This document shows, one piece after another, positions 60,901 to 64,000 of a DNA stretch of 64,000 bases. The stretch is from Rhodohalobacter mucosus (GTDB lineage: Bacteria; Bacteroidota; Rhodothermia; Balneolales; Balneolaceae). The notes beneath the pieces were generated by a model, which saw only the letters and a program-made list of their open reading frames with translations, did not search any database and was not told the origin of the DNA. Numbering within the stretch: the stretch's first letter is position 1; every line of letters begins with the position of its first letter. The stretch covers positions 22,047-86,046 of the forward strand of contig NZ_QGGB01000012.1 in assembly GCF_003150675.1 (NCBI RefSeq). Direction: 5' to 3'. The translations under genes were made by a program, and so were the position numbers.

Positions 60901-61587
60901 TTACTGATTCATTAATTGTTTTTTGAGTTCGCTCATCCCCTCTTCGCCTTTCTTCCGGATATGCGTCCATCCGTCAAAAGAGTAGAGCTCGGGCGTGGAG
61001 GGATCTACGATGAATTTGGGTATCCCCTTCCGGGTGTAGCTTACCAGCGATGCCGCCGGATAAACTGATAAGGATGTTCCAATCACGATGAAGATATCTG
61101 CTTTTCCAACAATTTTAGCGGCCGTTTCCATCATGGGTACCGGCTCACCGAACCAGACGACATTGGGACGAAGCTGAGAACCGTCTGGAGCTTTATCACC
61201 CGGATTGATTGGGTTGCTGCCAATATCAACAATGATACTCTCATCTTTTTCACTGCGTGCCTGTTTCAGCATACCGTGCAGATGAACAACGGATGAAGAC
61301 CCCGCCTTCTCGTGAAGGTCATCTACATTCTGCGTAACTACGGTAACATCAAACTTTGATTCAAGTTCGGCGATAGCTTTATGTGCCTTGTTGGGACGGA
61401 CACCTGCTGCCTGCTTGCGCCTCATATTGTAGAAATCCAGAACTTTCTCTTTATTGAGATTCCATCCGCGTATGGATGCGACCTCTTGAACATCATAGCC
61501 TTCCCACAAACCTCCGGAATCCCTGAAAGTTGCCAGTCCGCTCTCTGCGCTCACTCCTGCTCCCGACAGAACAACGACGTTGGACAT
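60901..61587 (-). CDS. cobB: Sir2-family NAD-dependent protein deacylase without zinc cysteines
   Basis: The protein has 228 residues. GAGVSAESGLATFRDSGG (9-26) binds NAD, TQNVDDLHEKAG (85-96) completes the site, and H104 in VHLHG is the catalytic base. GTSLSVYPAASL is the C-terminal Rossmann motif. The segment that normally carries four zinc-binding cysteines (about 106-135, KQARSEKDESIIV) has none, as in the zinc-less sirtuins of Bacteroidota. It presumably removes acetyl or succinyl groups from lysines in the cytoplasm. Cotranscribed with the SGNH gene. Confidence 0.92.
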   Translation of the reverse strand: MSNVVVLSGAGVSAESGLATFRDSGGLWEGYDVQEVASIRGWNLNKEKVLDFYNMRRKQAAGVRPNKAHKAIAELESKFDVTVVTQNVDDLHEKAGSSSVVHLHGMLKQARSEKDESIIVDIGSNPINPGDKAPDGSQLRPNVVWFGEPVPMMETAAKIVGKADIFIVIGTSLSVYPAASLVSYTRKGIPKFIVDPSTPELYSFDGWTHIRKKGEEGMSELKKQLMNQ

Positions 61588-61697
61588 GCTCCCTGGATAT
61601 TTTTTAAATAATTTATCGCTTGCTGGTAATTACAGAATTTGCAGTGAATTCTGAGATTGACAACCTTCTCATACCATAATGGCATTGATCAGCCGGT

Positions 61698-63221
61698 TTA
61701 GGCTTTCACAAACTTCAGCCAGGCACTGTCATCACCATATCCGTCAATTACGGCGGGATTTTCATTGTATGTCAATGAACTCAGGCTGGACTGAATTTCA
61801 GCACGTATGACTTTCAGGCTGCTTGATATCATTTCACTGTTAAATCCGGTCTCGCCGAGTTTGATCGTCATTTCCATTGATACCAGGCGGCCGATAGCGC
61901 GGCCAAGTTCAACGAGTTTTCGCTGGGGAAGCTTATAGGCAATCTCAAAATTCAGAGTGTCCTTAAAATAGTCGGCTGCATTTTCCGTAAGGCTGTATTC
62001 TTTCAAGAATTTGTAGAGGTTGCTCTCCTTCGATTTTCTCATCAGTTTAAGTACAGATTCTGATATCTGCTGATAGAGGATATCGTTTGAACCTTCAAAA
62101 ATCTGGAATGGGCGGCTATCGACCATTGCACGCCCTGCAATATGATCGAGACGGTACCCTTTCGCTCCTACCAGCTGCAGCAATGACTGTGATGCTTCGT
62201 GCATATAGTCCGTTACAACCGATTTAATAGAGTTTGCCTCAACATCCATTCTGGATGTGTTTTTCTCAAGCGGAACATTCGTACTGGTAAAGTAGCTCAT
62301 GGCTGAACTTACCGTGAAGTAAGATTGCAGTCTGGCAAGGCGTTCCTTTACCTGGTCATAATTAAACAGACTGGATCCACCCACCACGCGCTCTTTACAG
62401 TGATCGATTGCTTCATCCAGCATACGTTTTAAATGTCCTGTACTCATGCCCGGGAACTGCAGTCTGCTTCGATGCAGTATATCAAGCATCATAGTGACAC
62501 CGGTGGTCTTCGGCTCCAGGCGATAAGTTTCGGGAACAGTAATGTTGACTTCATTTTTTCCATATGGCAGCATATAGAGCCCCAGGTTTTTATAATATTC
62601 CTGTACTTCAATACCGCCGTTTGAGCTGTCGTGTACGAAAAAACCAATATCACGCCCAAGCTCACCGTTTTTATCAATTCCACGTGCTGTAATGAGCCAA
62701 TAATCGGCCCATCCTGTCAATCCTGCCCAATGCTTTAAACCATTTATATGGTAGTCGCCTGATTCATCTTGTTTGAATCCGGTTTGCATACGCAGTGCGT
62801 CGGAACCGAAATCGGGCTCTGTGATCATGAGACCGCCCATATTTTTTTTGGCCAAAAACCTCTTGAATACCGTGGATTTCATCTCATCCTGCCCATAATT
62901 GGCCACCGGCTGCAGAAAAAGAGCCCCGTTAATACCCATCATGAGCGACAGGGGCAGAGACTGATAGGAGGTGGTTTCGAGCATAGAGAGAGCTTCGCTG
63001 GTTACGGCACCGCGCCCCTTATACTCCGAGGGAATAAATGTTGAGAGCGGATTGCATTCCAGCACTTCACGCAAAACGTAGGGTGGAATGCCGCGGGTCG
63101 CAAGCATTTCATCTTCGTCATTTCGCTGTGTAAACAATTGTGAAAGCTTCTCTTTATAGTCGTTTAGAAATGACAATATATCTTTTTTGATGTTTAGTGA
63201 CTGAGCAATATCTAAATTCAA
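61698..63221 (-). CDS. Acyl-CoA dehydrogenase family protein
   Basis: The protein has 507 residues. The N-terminal helical domain ends near residue 120. GGLMITEPDFGSDALRMQT is the FAD/substrate signature of the middle beta domain, and HINGLKHWAGLTGWADYWLI is the matching strand. The C-terminal helical domain has GAKGYRLDHIAGRAM and the region IFEGSNDILYQQ, where the base of many acyl-CoA dehydrogenases lies. It is longer than the typical 380 residues because of an extra C-terminal helical part of about 100 residues, seen in some long-chain or specialised members. A role in fatty-acid oxidation is likely. Appears monocistronic. Confidence 0.88.
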   Translation of the reverse strand: MNLDIAQSLNIKKDILSFLNDYKEKLSQLFTQRNDEDEMLATRGIPPYVLREVLECNPLSTFIPSEYKGRGAVTSEALSMLETTSYQSLPLSLMMGINGALFLQPVANYGQDEMKSTVFKRFLAKKNMGGLMITEPDFGSDALRMQTGFKQDESGDYHINGLKHWAGLTGWADYWLITARGIDKNGELGRDIGFFVHDSSNGGIEVQEYYKNLGLYMLPYGKNEVNITVPETYRLEPKTTGVTMMLDILHRSRLQFPGMSTGHLKRMLDEAIDHCKERVVGGSSLFNYDQVKERLARLQSYFTVSSAMSYFTSTNVPLEKNTSRMDVEANSIKSVVTDYMHEASQSLLQLVGAKGYRLDHIAGRAMVDSRPFQIFEGSNDILYQQISESVLKLMRKSKESNLYKFLKEYSLTENAADYFKDTLNFEIAYKLPQRKLVELGRAIGRLVSMEMTIKLGETGFNSEMISSSLKVIRAEIQSSLSSLTYNENPAVIDGYGDDSAWLKFVKA

Positions 63222-63597
63222 TGTTCCGTGATCTTCTTAATGTTGAGTCATCATTACAGACATGTATTGAATGCACTTTAATATAACGAAAAAGAAGGCA
63301 AAATCATGTCTGCTTACCACCATGAGTACAGGAGTTCCTTGTTTATCGTTCAGATGAATTCAAGCCTGATAAAGGTCTTTGCCTTCATGCGTCTGTTCAG
63401 ATATCAACTTCACCAAAGGAATTCATTCAGGGCGAGAGCCCGCAAGGCACCGTTTAGCTGGGCAGTACCGGGGGAGGGAAGCGTTGGGAAGAATACGTGA
63501 TAAGGCGGCGGCCTTGCCCCTTGCGCCGTGCATCCTGTACCCTGTACCGTGCGCCCTGCACCCTGTACCGTGCACCCTGGTTCCTGAACATAAAAAA
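63222..63597. repeat. Spacer with TGTACCC/CGTGCAC heptads
   Basis: No gene. Bases 63518-63590 are heptads of the type TGTACCC, CGTGCAC, CGTGCGC and ATCCTG. They lie directly downstream of the terminator of the degenerate 5S copy, read on the minus strand. Confidence 0.8.
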
Positions 63598-63624
63598 GCC
63601 TCCGGGCGCTGAGCTCAGGGAGGC
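63598..63624 (-). terminator. Terminator after the degenerate 5S copy
   Basis: On the minus strand, AAGCCTCCCTGAGCTCAGCG then CCCGGAGGCTTTTTT. The stem GCCTCC/GGAGGC with an inner GAGCTC/GCGC part is followed by six T. It is near-identical to the terminator at 63898-63926. Confidence 0.85.
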
Positions 63625-63646
63625 TTATGGAAAAAATAAGTGATGA

Positions 63647-63767
63647 GGCGACGACCTGCTCGGACTCCGCCGGCTGGCGGAAGTACCATCGGCGCTGCGG
63701 AGCTTATCCGCCGGGGGGCGGATCGGATGGGAACGGGTGGAAATAAAAAAAGGGTGAGGGTGACCAT
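63647..63767 (-). pseudogene. rrf: Degenerate 5S rRNA copy
   Basis: On the minus strand it contains the 5S hallmarks CACCCGTTCCCATC, TAAGCTCCGCAGCGCCGATG and GTACT, and ends AGGTCGTCGCC. The helix III loop region (normally CCGAACACGGAAGT-like) is replaced by a hairpin TCCGCCCCCCGGCGGA (63707-63722), and helix IV by TCCGCCAGCCGGCGGA (63667-63682). The 5' part is also unlike 5S, with a run of T residues. It looks like a tandem 5S duplicate that decayed or received REP-like hairpins. Function as 5S is unlikely. Confidence 0.7.
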
Positions 63768-63894
63768 CTGCCCCGAAGGGATCGCTATGCGGCGTGACTC
63801 CGCGGCCCATCTGCGCGACTCTGCGAGAAACCCTTAAGGGGAGTAAATCATTGAGGAGCTTATGAGCACAGCAGACGTGGGCTGTTTGTCTGCA
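63768..63894. repeat. Dispersed repeats between the two 5S copies
   Basis: Contains GCCCCGAAGGGATCGCTATG, also found at about 51196 (inverted) and 20831, and a CGCGGCCCATCTGCGCGACT-type unit. No gene. It separates the two 5S-terminator units. Confidence 0.7.
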
Positions 63895-63897
63895 ACA

Positions 63898-63926
63898 AAA
63901 AAAGCCTCCGTGCGCTGAGCGCAGGG
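63898..63926 (-). terminator. Terminator of the rRNA operon (5S end)
   Basis: On the minus strand, GCCTCCCTGCGCTCAGCGCA then CGGAGGC, followed by seven T (TTTTTTTG). It lies 27 bases after the 5S 3' end. Confidence 0.88.
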
Positions 63927-63952
63927 AGGCTTTTGGAAAAAATAAGTGATGA

Positions 63953-64000
63953 GGCGACGACCTACTCTACCGCGAATGCAGTACCATCGGCGCTGCGGAG
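63953..64000 (-). rRNA. rrf: 5S ribosomal RNA, 3' part (continues beyond the right edge)
   Basis: On the minus strand the visible 48 bases read CTCCGCAGCGCCGATGGTAC, TGCATTCGCGGTAGAGTAGG, TCGTCGCC. This is the 3' half of a bacterial 5S rRNA: CGCCGATGGTACTGC in loop E/helix IV, AGAGTAGGTCGTCGCC at the 3' end. The 23S and 16S genes should lie to the right, transcribed leftwards. Confidence 0.92.

Noticed and set aside
63647..63767. tRNA gene
   Set aside because: The hairpins do not form a cloverleaf; conserved 5S segments (CGCCGATGGTACT, AGGTCGTCGCC) explain the sequence.

Overview
The window looks like a chromosomal segment from a Bacteroidota/Rhodothermota-type bacterium; Balneolaceae is my best guess. 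The reasons are ten NHL-like six-bladed beta-propeller proteins (eight of them lipoproteins), a Bacteroidetes-style TIR protein, an NVEALA-like peptide, a zinc-less sirtuin, a fused 2-oxoacid dehydrogenase E1, and mostly weak Shine-Dalgarno sites. This rests on recall of families, not on a database search.

Layout. 1-7.5 kb: partial MFS transporter, DUF4412-like secreted protein, delta-1-pyrroline-5-carboxylate dehydrogenase, a collagen-like lipoprotein and a first beta-propeller lipoprotein, separated by heptamer arrays and hairpin elements. 7.6-16.2 kb (minus strand): an efflux operon RND - membrane fusion protein - RND, with two DUF559 nuclease units (one intact, one frameshifted) lodged between its genes, each bracketed by hairpin inverted repeats. 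16.7-25.2 kb (minus): six beta-propeller lipoprotein genes, at least four of them close paralogues, with repeat-filled spacers. 25.7-36.2 kb (plus): a tight four-gene operon of a TIR multi-domain protein, two tandem 1351-residue membrane-spanning STAND ATPases, and a seven-helix membrane protein. A 1.5-kb repeat region follows, then a convergent gene for a SLOG-like plus four-helix membrane protein. TIR, STAND and SLOG/2TM modules recur in bacterial conflict and signalling systems, so 25.7-39.3 kb is the best candidate for an undescribed system.

39.5-49.5 kb: a PD40 propeller-amidohydrolase, a Cys-rich NVEALA-like peptide paired with a beta-propeller through an attenuator-like hairpin, a LuxR fragment cut off by a repeat, a nucleotidyltransferase pair, two more beta-propellers and a VapBC pair. 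Six copies of a composite repeat of about 120-155 bp lie here, all in one orientation. 49.5-63.2 kb is ordinary metabolism and signalling: glpK, glpD, a sensor histidine kinase, fused E1 alpha/beta, a HisC-like aminotransferase, an SDR, an SGNH hydrolase, a sirtuin and an acyl-CoA dehydrogenase. The right end holds the tail of an rRNA operon on the minus strand: a 5S gene running off the edge, a terminator, and a degenerate second 5S-like copy with a near-identical terminator.

The most pervasive oddity is the intergenic DNA. Many unrelated repeat sequences share a period of about seven bases. Arrays commonly abut or enter gene ends and supply the last codons or the stop codon of several genes.
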